Assembly (NCBI GenBank): GCA_002506175.1
Contig: DAXB01000029.1
Location: forward strand, 1 to 14,047
Direction of reading: 5' to 3'
Source of the DNA: Methanomassiliicoccaceae archaeon UBA113
Lineage (GTDB): Archaea; Thermoplasmatota; Thermoplasmata; Methanomassiliicoccales; Methanomethylophilaceae
Length of the DNA stretch: 14,047 bases
A model generated the notes under the pieces. The model made no database searches. It saw nothing but the letters and a program-made list of their open reading frames with translations, and had not been told where the DNA came from. A program made the translations under genes and the position numbers. Position 1 is the first letter of the stretch. Each line of letters starts with the position of its first letter. Below, one piece after another: positions 1 to 7,701 of this stretch.

Positions 1-1723
1 ATGATATTGTGGTGGTGACCTGTCCCGACTTCTCGTTGTAGTTGACGGAATCCGTGGGGGTGAACTTCCAATCCACCTTGTACGTGCCGTTGTCCTTCGC
101 GGTCGGGATCTCCCCGTAGACCAATCCGTCGGACAGCTTGTAGGTGAAGGAACCGGAGGTCGTGGAGGTTCCGGCGGTCGCGAGGGACTGCTGGGACGCA
201 TTGTATGTGAGGGTCTTTCCTGCAGGTTCGGTATCGATGACCGGATCGGCCTTGGTGATACTGGCCTTGGTGAACGTGTATGTCGTGGAGGACAGCTGGT
301 AGTTGTCCTTGGCGGTTCCGGCGAGGTAGAGGGTCAGGGTGACCGTCTTGTTCTCTCCGGCGTTGGCATCCTCATAATCTCCCGGTACGGCAGAAACGGA
401 TACTTCCTCGGTTCCGACATTTCCGGTGAACGCAAGTGCGCCCGTGAGAGTGCCTGCGGATTTCGTTCCGTCGTAGACCTTGGTCACCTTGACATCTCCG
501 TCCCCCGTGATGGTTATGGTTGCCCCAGTGATCTCAAAAGCATCATTGACAGTCTTTTCCGCATCTTCCGTATCCGACCACTTCTTATTGGTTGAATCCT
601 TGAGAGTCAGCGTGACCGGGTACTTTCCTACATTGATCCCTCCCTCATTGGTCGTGACGTAATAATCGGCGGTTTCGGACACATCCGCGGTCAGAGTTCC
701 CCCCGTATACGTCTTGGATGAGATGGTGGGCCAGTCCACCGTCGCCTTGGTCACAAGACTCTCGGATGCGTTGGCTGTCGCTCCGTCCGAAGATAGCTTG
801 TAATTTTTGCCCCAGGGTTCATCCAGTGCTATGTCTGTGGCGATTACGGTCTTGGTGCCGACGTTGGGCGAACTCAGGGCGAAAGTGGCGGATGCGGTCG
901 GCTCTTCATCGCTGACTGCCCCGGTAAGTGTAATGGTCGCTCCCGACACCGTGGTAGTGCCGTCATACACTTTAGGGGATACACCGCTCAGGTCGATCGC
1001 CGGTTTGAGGGTAGCCTGTGTTATTTCGAATTTATTCAAATGAACGACATAATCCGATGATTTGTTTACATAATCCATTGTAGGGGAGATTCCCAACTCA
1101 TCATAGTAGTAAACAGCGACGTCTGTATACTGTGGAACAATAATAAGTGTGATTTTTTCGGACCCTAATCCAGTCGAGCATTTAACTGAGTATGTATCGG
1201 TGCCCTTATACACGCTCGTCAGTTTATCTACGTTCAGTTGTGCTTTCTCAACTAAGAACGTGTCGACTATTAGGTCGGAGACTGCTGTGTACACGTTTCC
1301 ACCTTCGGTATCCACCTTGATGGTGTATTCTGACGCCGACTTCACCTCTGTCACTTCATCCCCGTTCGAATTGTAGTAGTGAACGGTGTACGCACCCATG
1401 TCCTCGGCAGATATGCCCGATTTGAGGGCGACCGTAATGGTCTTAACCGTCGCATCATACTGCAGATTTTCCGGAAGTGTGACCACGAAATCGCTGGCCA
1501 CGGGAGTCACGGTCGGATCGCCCAATCCCATAAGCGAACCCAAGGCGACATTGTCGCTGTTCTCATATGTAGTCTCCCCGTACGCCAGACACCCGATGTC
1601 TTCGGCGAAGGAGGAGACGGCTTCGGTTCCCGATTCCTGATCGGAGAAACCGACTCCTGCTATCATGACGAAGGATAGCACGAGCAATCCCATCATCAAA
1701 AATGACTTACTTACTTTTTTCAA
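1..1723 (-). CDS. Secreted surface/adhesin-like protein with YDG and MBG-type Ig-like repeats (N-terminal 574 residues; C-terminus off the window)
   Basis: The minus-strand frame stays open from 1723 to the window edge with no stop, so the gene is partial. I chose a TTG start at 1723 because an AGGTGG Shine-Dalgarno lies at 1728-1733 with 4-nt spacing, and because it puts a Lys-rich n-region (LKKVSK) before a hydrophobic stretch at about residues 8-25, a classic signal peptide; ATG at 1696 is the alternative. Residues about 45-235 are unrecognised. Two YDG-type repeats follow, at about 250-325 and 415-490. Each opens with KVYDGT and closes with NYKLSS or NYQLSS. Between them, at about 330-400, is an Ig-like unit with NVGKYPVTLTLKDSTNKKW. 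From about 494 comes an MBG-like unit (KTLTYNASQQ, then NGTYKVDWKF). Such repeats are typical of surface-anchored proteins of gut Firmicutes. An extracellular adhesive or structural role is inferred; the anchor would lie beyond the edge. Confidence 0.82.
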   Translation of the reverse strand, partial: MKKVSKSFLMMGLLVLSFVMIAGVGFSDQESGTEAVSSFAEDIGCLAYGETTYENSDNVALGSLMGLGDPTVTPVASDFVVTLPENLQYDATVKTITVALKSGISAEDMGAYTVHYYNSNGDEVTEVKSASEYTIKVDTEGGNVYTAVSDLIVDTFLVEKAQLNVDKLTSVYKGTDTYSVKCSTGLGSEKITLIIVPQYTDVAVYYYDELGISPTMDYVNKSSDYVVHLNKFEITQATLKPAIDLSGVSPKVYDGTTTVSGATITLTGAVSDEEPTASATFALSSPNVGTKTVIATDIALDEPWGKNYKLSSDGATANASESLVTKATVDWPTISSKTYTGGTLTADVSETADYYVTTNEGGINVGKYPVTLTLKDSTNKKWSDTEDAEKTVNDAFEITGATITITGDGDVKVTKVYDGTKSAGTLTGALAFTGNVGTEEVSVSAVPGDYEDANAGENKTVTLTLYLAGTAKDNYQLSSTTYTFTKASITKADPVIDTEPAGKTLTYNASQQSLATAGTSTTSGSFTYKLSDGLVYGEIPTAKDNGTYKVDWKFTPTDSVNYNEKSGQVTTTIS

Positions 1724-1762
1724 TTGACCACCTGTCTGAATAATATAACATGTATTACCTTT

Positions 1763-1772
1763 CAATATTAAC
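1763..1772 (-). promoter_or_regulatory. Probable TATA box of the surface-protein gene
   Basis: On the minus strand the sequence reads GTTAATATTG. An archaeal TATA box here would start transcription near 1741 and give a leader of about 18 nt that just includes the AGGTGG ribosome binding site. A second AT-rich stretch at 1740-1750 (TTATATTA) is too close to the start codon unless the true start is downstream. Assigned by spacing only. Confidence 0.4.
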
Positions 1773-1953
1773 CATTTTTGACCTATGACGGCCGCCCCTC
1801 ATCCAGACGCCGATTCCAAGAAAAACAGCGAACTTTTCAGCACCTCCAACTTGCAGAAACGAGCAAAATGCTGTTGTAAACGATATGCAAACAGCCGATA
1901 ACACGCTTGACAGAATCGTGCGGGAATCCCCTGTCCGAGAAGCCGACAGCACT

Positions 1954-1966
1954 AGAATAAAAAGGT
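1954..1966 (-). terminator. Possible oligo-T terminator after the por operon
   Basis: About 28 nt past the porB stop, the minus strand reads CCTTTTTATTCT. Archaeal RNA polymerase commonly stops at oligo-T tracts without a strong hairpin. I see no clear stem before it. The remaining bases of this 270-bp gap (1724-1993) hold no gene I can support. Confidence 0.4.
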
Positions 1967-1993
1967 TTGGTAAGAGGTTTATCGATCTTCAGT

Positions 1994-2941
1994 TCAGAGG
2001 TCAGCCAGTTTGATGAGCTTTTCCCATCTTCTGTCGACTTCGGCCTGCATCTGCTCGATGACGGGCTCCCACCTGTCCTGCAGGAGGTGCTTGTACCTTC
2101 CCTGGGCATTGATCCAGTCTGTGACCGGTTTCTTGGGGACCTTTCCGTCCGCGATCCTTGCACTGTCGGCTGTGAGCTCGTACTTGCCGTCGACGACCTC
2201 GAAGAGGGGCCATACGCATGTCTCTACGGCAAGCTTCGCCATGGCTATAGTCTGGTCGGACGGGAACCTCCATCCCCTGGGGCAGGGCGATATGGCGTTG
2301 ATGAACGCGGGTCCGCCGCAGTTGAATGCCTTCTGGGATTTCTGGACCGTATCCCTCCAGTTGTGGGGGGACACCTGCGCGACATACGGGATGTTGTGGG
2401 CCACCATGATCTGGGTGAGGTCCTTGGAGTACTCCTTCTTTCCGGATGATACGGAACCGGGCCAGGATGTGGTTGTCTGAGCCCCGATGGTGGTGGCGGA
2501 GGACCTCTGGATTCCTGTGTTCATGTATGCCTCGTTGTTGAGACAGACATAGACCATCCTGTGTCCCCTCTCCATGGCTCCGGACAGTGCCTGGAGTCCG
2601 ATATCGTATGTCGCTCCGTCTCCGGCGAAGTTGACGAAGTTGATGTTCTCGGTGATCTTTCCCTTCCTCTTGAGCGCGTTGAACGCCGACTCGAGTCCGG
2701 CGCATGTCGCAGCTCCGTTTCCGAAAGCGGTGTGAATGTACGGCGTATTCCACGAAGTGTACGGGAAGATGGTCGTTGATACTTCGAAGCATCCTGTGGA
2801 ACAGGACACAGCGAGAGGGTCCTCGGACCCCATCATAACCTGCTTAGCGATGATGGACTCGGCGCATCCTGCACAGAGCCTGTGACCGCTGGCGAGCCTT
2901 ACCGGAAGCTCGTTGAGATCCTTGAGTGCCAATGTTGTCAT
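1994..2941 (-). CDS. porB: Pyruvate:ferredoxin oxidoreductase (pyruvate synthase), beta subunit
   Basis: This 315-residue subunit carries thiamine diphosphate and the proximal 4Fe-4S cluster of the four-subunit enzyme that interconverts acetyl-CoA, CO2 and reduced ferredoxin with pyruvate in the cytoplasm. Visible features are SGHRLCAGC (Cys23, Cys26), Cys51 in CSTGCFEV and Cys220 in SPCPRGW as likely cluster ligands. The ThDP/Mg motif runs from GDG at 107-109 to NNEAYMNTG at 135-143. The C-terminal PLFEVVDGKYEL and INAQGRYKHL segments are typical of PorB, which favours pyruvate over 2-ketoisovalerate or 2-oxoglutarate as substrate. The start ATG at 2941 overlaps the porA stop (ATGA), so translation is probably coupled. 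It is the last gene of the operon. The extra Cys47 is a minor peculiarity. Confidence 0.95.
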   Translation of the reverse strand: MTTLALKDLNELPVRLASGHRLCAGCAESIIAKQVMMGSEDPLAVSCSTGCFEVSTTIFPYTSWNTPYIHTAFGNGAATCAGLESAFNALKRKGKITENINFVNFAGDGATYDIGLQALSGAMERGHRMVYVCLNNEAYMNTGIQRSSATTIGAQTTTSWPGSVSSGKKEYSKDLTQIMVAHNIPYVAQVSPHNWRDTVQKSQKAFNCGGPAFINAISPCPRGWRFPSDQTIAMAKLAVETCVWPLFEVVDGKYELTADSARIADGKVPKKPVTDWINAQGRYKHLLQDRWEPVIEQMQAEVDRRWEKLIKLADL

Positions 2942-4101
2942 GCCTTCACCCCCAGATATGTTACCTTCTCGGCCTTTTCGGATTTGACATCCTCGATGGC
3001 CTTCTTGAATCCCGCGACGGTCGCGTCGGCTCCTCCGAGTCCGTAGATGACGTTGTACATCTTCGGGAGCTTTTCGAGATCCGATGCGGCTGCGACGACT
3101 TCGGGGAACATAGGTCCGTACGCACCGATGCTGAGGTGCTTGTCGAACACGACGACGGCCTTCTTTCCCTTCATGCATTTGGCGAGATCCGCTACGGGCC
3201 AGGGTCTGAAGACACGGGGCATGATCGCTCCGACCTTGATTCCGGCTTCGCGCATCTCGTCGATGGCCGCCTTCATGGTTCCGAAAGAGGAACCGAGGAT
3301 GACTGCCACGATCTCGGCATCGTCGCAAAGGTACTCCTCGACAAGCTTGTACTGCCTGCCGGAGATCTTCGCGAACTCGTCGAACACGTCCTGTGCGACC
3401 TCTAGCGCCTTGTTCATGGCAAGTACGGACTGATACTTGTGAGGGTAGTAGAAATCGGGCCCATCCATGTTTCCGTGGGATACTGGGTGCTTGACATCGA
3501 GGAGCGGGTACAGCGGCTTGTGCTCTCCGACGAACTCCTTGATTACATGGGTATCGACCATTGTCATCCTCTCGACTGCGTGCGTGAGGACGAATCCGTC
3601 CAGGTTGACCATGACGGGGAGCTGGACATCGACGTGCTCCGCGATCCTTGGTGCTACTATGCTCATATCGTATGCTTCCTGGACATTCTCGGAGAAGAGC
3701 TGGATCCAGCCGCAGTCCCTTGCGGACATGCAGTCTCCGTGATCGTTGTTGATGTTGATGGGTCCGCTGACCGCCCTGTTGGCGACGGCCATGATGAGTG
3801 GTACCCTCATGGCTGCGGTGATGGGGAGCATCTCCCACATGTAGGCGAGTCCCTGGGATGCGGTAGCAGTGAACGTCCTGGCTCCCGCTGATGCGGAAGC
3901 GGTACAGAGGGTGAGCGCGGAGTGCTCCGACTCGACGCATACGAACTCCGTGGAGACCTCTCCGTTCGCGACGTACTCTGCGAACTTCTCGACGATGATG
4001 GTCTGAGGTGTGATGGGGTACGCCGCGCACACATCGGGATCGATCTGTTTCCATGCGAGAGCTACGGCGTTGTCTCCGTTGATTGCGATATCCTGTACCA
4101 T
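2938..4101 (-). CDS. porA: Pyruvate:ferredoxin oxidoreductase, alpha subunit
   Basis: This 387-residue alpha subunit forms the other half of the ThDP site and the CoA-binding region. It begins with the pyrimidine-binding domain: YPITPQT at 29-35 and VESEHSA at 57-63, whose Glu58 is the expected ThDP-activating glutamate. The transketolase-C-like domain lies at about 255-345. The frame is open upstream, but I chose ATG at 4101 because the GGAGG at 4109-4113 is then 7 nt away. The ATG at 4107 would leave only 1 nt. The porD stop codon (4104-4106) sits between the ribosome binding site and this start. The gene ends in an ATGA overlap with porB. The family-typical length of just under 400 residues also supports this start. 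Confidence 0.95.
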   Translation of the reverse strand: MVQDIAINGDNAVALAWKQIDPDVCAAYPITPQTIIVEKFAEYVANGEVSTEFVCVESEHSALTLCTASASAGARTFTATASQGLAYMWEMLPITAAMRVPLIMAVANRAVSGPININNDHGDCMSARDCGWIQLFSENVQEAYDMSIVAPRIAEHVDVQLPVMVNLDGFVLTHAVERMTMVDTHVIKEFVGEHKPLYPLLDVKHPVSHGNMDGPDFYYPHKYQSVLAMNKALEVAQDVFDEFAKISGRQYKLVEEYLCDDAEIVAVILGSSFGTMKAAIDEMREAGIKVGAIMPRVFRPWPVADLAKCMKGKKAVVVFDKHLSIGAYGPMFPEVVAAASDLEKLPKMYNVIYGLGGADATVAGFKKAIEDVKSEKAEKVTYLGVKA

Positions 4102-4103
4102 CT

Positions 4104-4379
4104 TCATTCCTCCTTCATTATGATTGCATCCTTGGGACATACCTTGGAACAGATTCCGCACCCTTTGCAGTGCGTAAGCTTGATTCCGGACATGTGTCCG
4201 TCCCTGAAGACGATGCTGTTGTCGGGGCAGTAGATCCAGCAGGTCATGCAGTCGATGCATTTGTCCTGATCCACGACTGGCACTGAGCTTCTCCAGTCCC
4301 CTGTGCAGAACTGCTCGGAGTTTCCGGGCTTGATGATACGTCCTCCGATTACGAGGTCCTTGATGTTAGCCATTGCCAT
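4104..4379 (-). CDS. porD: Pyruvate:ferredoxin oxidoreductase, delta subunit (2x4Fe-4S ferredoxin)
   Basis: This 91-residue electron-transfer subunit relays electrons between the PorB cluster and external ferredoxin. Two complete CxxCxxCxxxCP motifs are present: Cys41, 44, 47 and 51, and Cys71, 74, 77 and 81. These bind two 4Fe-4S clusters. The N-terminal stretch with VIGGRIIKPGNSE is typical of PorD. The start ATG at 4379 lies 9 nt after a GGAGG and 1 nt beyond the porC stop; the next ATG, at 4373, is farther from that site. The C-terminal KEE codons double as the ribosome binding site for porA. Confidence 0.95.
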   Translation of the reverse strand: MAMANIKDLVIGGRIIKPGNSEQFCTGDWRSSVPVVDQDKCIDCMTCWIYCPDNSIVFRDGHMSGIKLTHCKGCGICSKVCPKDAIIMKEE

Positions 4380-4380
4380 G

Positions 4381-4938
4381 TCACTGCACCTCCTGGTATC
4401 CTCTCTTCAAAGAGGAGAGGTTCTTGAGAATGACCTTGTCCGGGAGCTTGCCTGTGAACTTCGTAGTGATCTGGTCCTCGAGGACATCGTAATCCACGAG
4501 AGCCTTGCACTTAACGAGTGCCCCGAGCATGATCGTGTTGACCATGGGCTTTCCGATCTCTTCCATGGCGATCTTGATAGCGTCCAATGTATGGCATTCC
4601 AGATCTGTGCCGAGCGCGTCCTGAAGCTCCTTGGGGGATCCGGCGTAGTTCGCGATGATGATCGTGTCCTTCTTCGCGCCTTTCGTGACATCGACTTTAC
4701 CGACTAATGTTCCGTCCATGATGATGACGATATCCGGTTCATATACCTGGCTGTGCACTCTGATTGGCTTCTCCGAGATCCTTGTGAACGCCCTGATGGG
4801 TGCTCCCATTCTCTCGGGACCGAACTCGGGGAAAGCCTTGACGTACTTTCCTGCTGAGATGGCGGTCTCGGCGAGGATCTCGTTGGCAGTGACGACTCCC
4901 TGTCCGCCTCTGCCATGCCAACAAATTTCGATATCCAT
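4381..4938 (-). CDS. porC: Pyruvate:ferredoxin oxidoreductase, gamma subunit
   Basis: This 185-residue gamma subunit is the first gene of the por operon. The family signature HGRGGQGVVTA is at 8-18, followed by FPEFGPERMGAPI at 36-48, the hallmarks of the POR/KOR gamma domain. A longer open frame reaches 5031, but the canonical N-terminus MDIEICWHG begins at 4938. A TATA box at 4971-4979 places the transcript start close to this ATG, so the upstream codons would not be transcribed. No strong Shine-Dalgarno precedes it; GGGAG lies about 11 nt upstream. The gene order gamma-delta-alpha-beta is the usual archaeal arrangement. Confidence 0.94.
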   Translation of the reverse strand: MDIEICWHGRGGQGVVTANEILAETAISAGKYVKAFPEFGPERMGAPIRAFTRISEKPIRVHSQVYEPDIVIIMDGTLVGKVDVTKGAKKDTIIIANYAGSPKELQDALGTDLECHTLDAIKIAMEEIGKPMVNTIMLGALVKCKALVDYDVLEDQITTKFTGKLPDKVILKNLSSLKRGYQEVQ

Positions 4939-4970
4939 TGGTACCACTGACTCCCTTATTATTGCACACG

Positions 4971-4980
4971 CATTTATAGT
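4971..4980 (-). promoter_or_regulatory. TATA box of the porCDAB operon
   Basis: The minus strand reads ACTATAAATG. Transcription about 25 nt downstream would begin near 4950, leaving a leader of about 10 nt before porC. It is the best TATA match on the minus strand upstream of the operon. Assigned by sequence and spacing only. Confidence 0.6.
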
Positions 4981-5113
4981 CTTGTGATTCCGACCATTAT
5001 CATCCATCGTAGAATTCACACATAAAATCATTGATATTCAAAATTATTCATCGAATTATGAAAACAATAATACGTTTTTCGTAAAATCTCAAACATCGTA
5101 AGTAGTGAAAATG

Positions 5114-5162
5114 AAAAATAGTAAGTAAATCAAATGTCACAAATCAAATACTTACTATTTTT
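5114..5162. repeat. 14-bp perfect inverted repeat enclosing two 9-bp direct repeats
   Basis: The left arm aaaaatagtaagta (5114-5127) is the exact reverse complement of the right arm tacttactattttt (5149-5162). The 21-nt centre carries aaatcaaat twice (5127-5135 and 5141-5149), separated by gtcac. A further gtaagta lies outside at 5098-5104. The element could be an operator for a dimeric regulator or a hairpin; both strands end the stem in a T tract. It sits between the por and ppsA promoters and no gene overlaps it. Confidence 0.8.
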
Positions 5163-5183
5163 TGGTTCGGAGAGACCTAAACA

Positions 5184-5204
5184 ATCGAAACCCTATAATT
5201 AGGG
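5184..5204 (+). promoter_or_regulatory. Probable BRE/TATA of ppsA within a short inverted repeat
   Basis: The sequence tcgaaaccctataatta resembles a BRE (cgaaa) followed by a TATA box (ctataatta). It overlaps the small inverted repeat ccctaTAATtaggg at 5191-5204. A start about 25 nt downstream would give a leader of roughly 100 nt. A second candidate, gactataag at 5219-5227, would give about 75-80 nt. Which one is used cannot be decided from sequence. Confidence 0.45.
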
Positions 5205-5326
5205 TATAGATTACTGATGACTATAAGGCGGTAAAAGGCGTCTCGGAACACATCGGAGGACCTCTTCCGAAATGGTTTCGAACGAACCGTACCGCATCCA
5301 AACTGCGTTAACAGCGGGGATTCCCA

Positions 5327-7648
5327 ATGGATAAGAAAATTGTCGATGTAAACGAACTGCATGTCGAAGATGTCCCCTTCGTTGGAGGAAAAGGAGCCAA
5401 CCTAGGAGAACTCACCAACGCCGGATTCCCTGTGCCTGAGGCATTCGTCCTCACCACAGTGGCCTATGACTATTTCCTCTCCAAGAGCAAGATATTCAAG
5501 AAGATCACCGCAGAACTGGAGAAGATCGACAGGACTTCCGATGACTCGCTGGTTGCCGCATCCGACAACATCAGAGCCCTCTTCGACGAATGCGAGATCC
5601 CTGCAGACCTGAAGAAGGAGATTGTATCGAAATACAAGATGCTCTTCCCCAAGGGAAAGATCGGATTCGTGGCTGTCAGGTCAAGCGCGACAGCAGAGGA
5701 TCTCCCCGATGCCAGTTTCGCAGGACAGCAGGAGACATACCTCAACGTCAAAGACGAGGAAGACCTGTTCGACAAGATAAGGAAGTGCTGGTCATCCCTC
5801 TTCACAGCCAGGGCGATCGCATACCGCGAGAAACAGGGATACGCACACGAGGATGTCAAGCTCGCGGTCGTTGTCCAGAGGATGGTCAACTCGGAATTCT
5901 CGGGAATCATGTTCACTGTGGACCCCAACAGCGGTGCGAAGCAGATCGTCATCGAAGGAGGATACGGACTCGGAGAGGCCATCGTCGGCGGAGAGGTCAC
6001 ACCCGACACATACGTCGTCGACAAGCAGAAGATGGAGATCATCAAGAAGAGGATCTCCACACAGACCTGGAAATACATCCGCGGAAAGAACGGCGGAGTC
6101 GAGAAGAAGGACATGCCCAAGGACGTGACGAAGGTCCAGAAGATCAACGACGAGCGCGTCCTCGAGATTGCGGAGATCGGACGCCAGATCGAGATCCACT
6201 ACAGCAAGCCCATGGATATGGAGTGGTGCGTCGAAGACGATAAAGCCTACATCGTCCAGGCAAGACCCATCACAGCCACCGGAGACTCCAAGACCAACGA
6301 GACCGTCGGAGACGACGTGTCCAGCGACGCCATCGTCGCGACCGGACTCGGAGCAAGCCCCGGACTCGCAACGGGAAAGGTCGTCATATACGACACGACG
6401 ATGAGTCTCGACGTCATCAAGGAGGGCGACGTCCTCGTCACCAAGATGACCATGCCCGACATGGTCCCCGCTATGAGCAGGGCTGCCGGAATCATCACCG
6501 ACGAGGGAGGAATGACCTGCCACGCCGCAATCATCTCAAGAGAACTCGGAACACCCTGCGTAGTCGGAACCGGAAACGCGACCGAGATCCTCAAGAACGG
6601 AATGGACGTCACCGTCGACGGAACCACAGGAAACGTCTACAAGGGAATCATCGGAAAGAAATCCGCATCTCCCGAATCCGCAGAGAGCACGGGCGCATGC
6701 GTCTGCGCAGAGTACGTACCGATCACTGGAACCAAGGTCATGGTCAACATGTCCATGCCCGCTAAGGCCGATGAGGTCTCCAAGCTCATGTGCGACGGAG
6801 TCGGACTCATGAGGATCGAGTTCCTCTTCACCAACTACGTCGGAGAACACCCCTGCGCATTCATCGCAGAGGGAAGGGCCGACGAGCTCATCGAGAAGCT
6901 CGCGGACGGAATCGCGAAGGTCGCCAGGGCATTCTACCCCAGGCCCGTGACCCTCAGGACATCCGACTTCAAGACCAACGAGTACCACGACATGAAGGGC
7001 GGAGCGGAGTACGAGCCCAACGAGGACAACCCCATGATCGGATGGAGAGGATGCTCCAGGTACGTCTCCGACAGCTACCGCGAGGCGTTCATGTGCGAGC
7101 TCAAGGCCATCAAGAAGGTCAGGGACGAGATGGGATTCAAGAACCTCAACATGATGCTCCCGTTCGTCAGGACCATCGATGAAGTCAAGGAGATCAACGG
7201 CATGATGGAGTCCGTCGGACTCAGGAGAGGCAAGGACTTCAAGCTCTACTTCATGGCAGAGGTCCCGGTCGTCGTCTTCATGGCGGACGAGTTCTGCAAG
7301 TACTGCGACGCGTTCTCTATAGGGTCCAACGACCTCACGCAGCTCACCATGGGATGCGACAGGGATTCGGATATCCTCGGACACATGGGGTACTTCGACG
7401 AGAGGAACGAGGGCGTCAAGAGAGCAATCGCACACCTCATCAAGGTCGCACACGAGAACGGGAAGTTCGTCAGCATCTGCGGACAGGGACCTTCCGTCTA
7501 CCCCGAGTTCACCGAGTTCCTCGTCGAGCAGGGAATCGACTGCATCTCCCTCAACCCTGACACATTCAACAAGACCAAGAGGATCATCGCCTCTGCAGAG
7601 CAGAAGATCCTCCTCAGGGACATGAGGAACCTCAGGAACCAGATGTGA
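5327..7648 (+). CDS. ppsA: Phosphoenolpyruvate synthase (pyruvate, water dikinase)
   Basis: This 773-residue enzyme converts pyruvate + ATP + H2O to PEP + AMP + Pi, the step after pyruvate synthase in gluconeogenesis. The N-terminal ATP-binding domain (about 15-325) shows GGKGANLGEL, AVRSSATAEDLPDASFAGQQ and the QARP segment at its end. The swivelling phosphohistidine domain follows at about 345-450, with the catalytic His399 in GGMTCHAAIISRELGTPCVVG. The C-terminal TIM-barrel domain (about 480-765) contains GVGLMRIEFL, SIGSNDLTQ and Cys718 in ICGQGPS, the residue expected to act in proton transfer. Length and motif order fit the archaeal family with no gaps. The ATG at 5327 follows GGGGA at 5316-5320 with 6-nt spacing. 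It is transcribed away from porCDAB and followed by a hairpin terminator. Confidence 0.97.
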   Translation: MDKKIVDVNELHVEDVPFVGGKGANLGELTNAGFPVPEAFVLTTVAYDYFLSKSKIFKKITAELEKIDRTSDDSLVAASDNIRALFDECEIPADLKKEIVSKYKMLFPKGKIGFVAVRSSATAEDLPDASFAGQQETYLNVKDEEDLFDKIRKCWSSLFTARAIAYREKQGYAHEDVKLAVVVQRMVNSEFSGIMFTVDPNSGAKQIVIEGGYGLGEAIVGGEVTPDTYVVDKQKMEIIKKRISTQTWKYIRGKNGGVEKKDMPKDVTKVQKINDERVLEIAEIGRQIEIHYSKPMDMEWCVEDDKAYIVQARPITATGDSKTNETVGDDVSSDAIVATGLGASPGLATGKVVIYDTTMSLDVIKEGDVLVTKMTMPDMVPAMSRAAGIITDEGGMTCHAAIISRELGTPCVVGTGNATEILKNGMDVTVDGTTGNVYKGIIGKKSASPESAESTGACVCAEYVPITGTKVMVNMSMPAKADEVSKLMCDGVGLMRIEFLFTNYVGEHPCAFIAEGRADELIEKLADGIAKVARAFYPRPVTLRTSDFKTNEYHDMKGGAEYEPNEDNPMIGWRGCSRYVSDSYREAFMCELKAIKKVRDEMGFKNLNMMLPFVRTIDEVKEINGMMESVGLRRGKDFKLYFMAEVPVVVFMADEFCKYCDAFSIGSNDLTQLTMGCDRDSDILGHMGYFDERNEGVKRAIAHLIKVAHENGKFVSICGQGPSVYPEFTEFLVEQGIDCISLNPDTFNKTKRIIASAEQKILLRDMRNLRNQM

Positions 7649-7654
7649 AAACGA

Positions 7655-7690
7655 CGGGGGAGCGAATCCCCCGCATTCTTTCTTTTTATT
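7655..7690 (+). terminator. Hairpin terminator after ppsA
   Basis: A 7-bp perfect stem, cggggga (7655-7661) with tcccccg (7667-7673), encloses a 5-nt loop. A T-rich tail (cattctttctttttatt) follows. It begins 7 nt after the ppsA stop. It resembles an intrinsic terminator, though archaea may need only the T tract. Confidence 0.7.
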
Positions 7691-7701
7691 ATTCTGATAA
7701 C

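Larger units (their letters stand above)
4939..5326. other. Divergent intergenic region between porC and ppsA (388 bp)
   Basis: I see no protein gene here. The por promoter lies at the left end. The middle (about 5030-5165) is strongly AT-rich and holds a repeat element (5114-5162). The ppsA promoter and an apparently long leader occupy the right part. The divergent genes encode consecutive steps, pyruvate synthase and PEP synthase, so joint control from this region is plausible. That is inference. Confidence 0.7.

Noticed and set aside
1755..1952. 65-codon minus-strand open frame between porB and the surface-protein gene
   Set aside because: No ribosome binding site, no family resemblance and an odd composition. 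It also spans the probable por terminator side and the surface-gene promoter.
2001..4054. Long alternative minus frames and plus-strand frames over porA/porB
   Set aside because: The long minus frame (4054-1994) is just the porB frame read back into porA out of frame; the Arg-rich upstream part is not protein-like. The others are shadows.
5161..5326. Possible tRNA or riboswitch in the ppsA leader
   Set aside because: The ggttcg and ggtttcgaacgaacc stretches recall a T-arm, but no acceptor, D or anticodon arms can be built around them, and I recognise no known riboswitch core.
5470..7476. Long minus-strand open frames (up to 305 codons) opposite ppsA
   Set aside because: They are antisense to a gene with complete catalytic motifs and have repetitive Asp/Val/Leu-rich translations, typical of shadows created by biased codon use.
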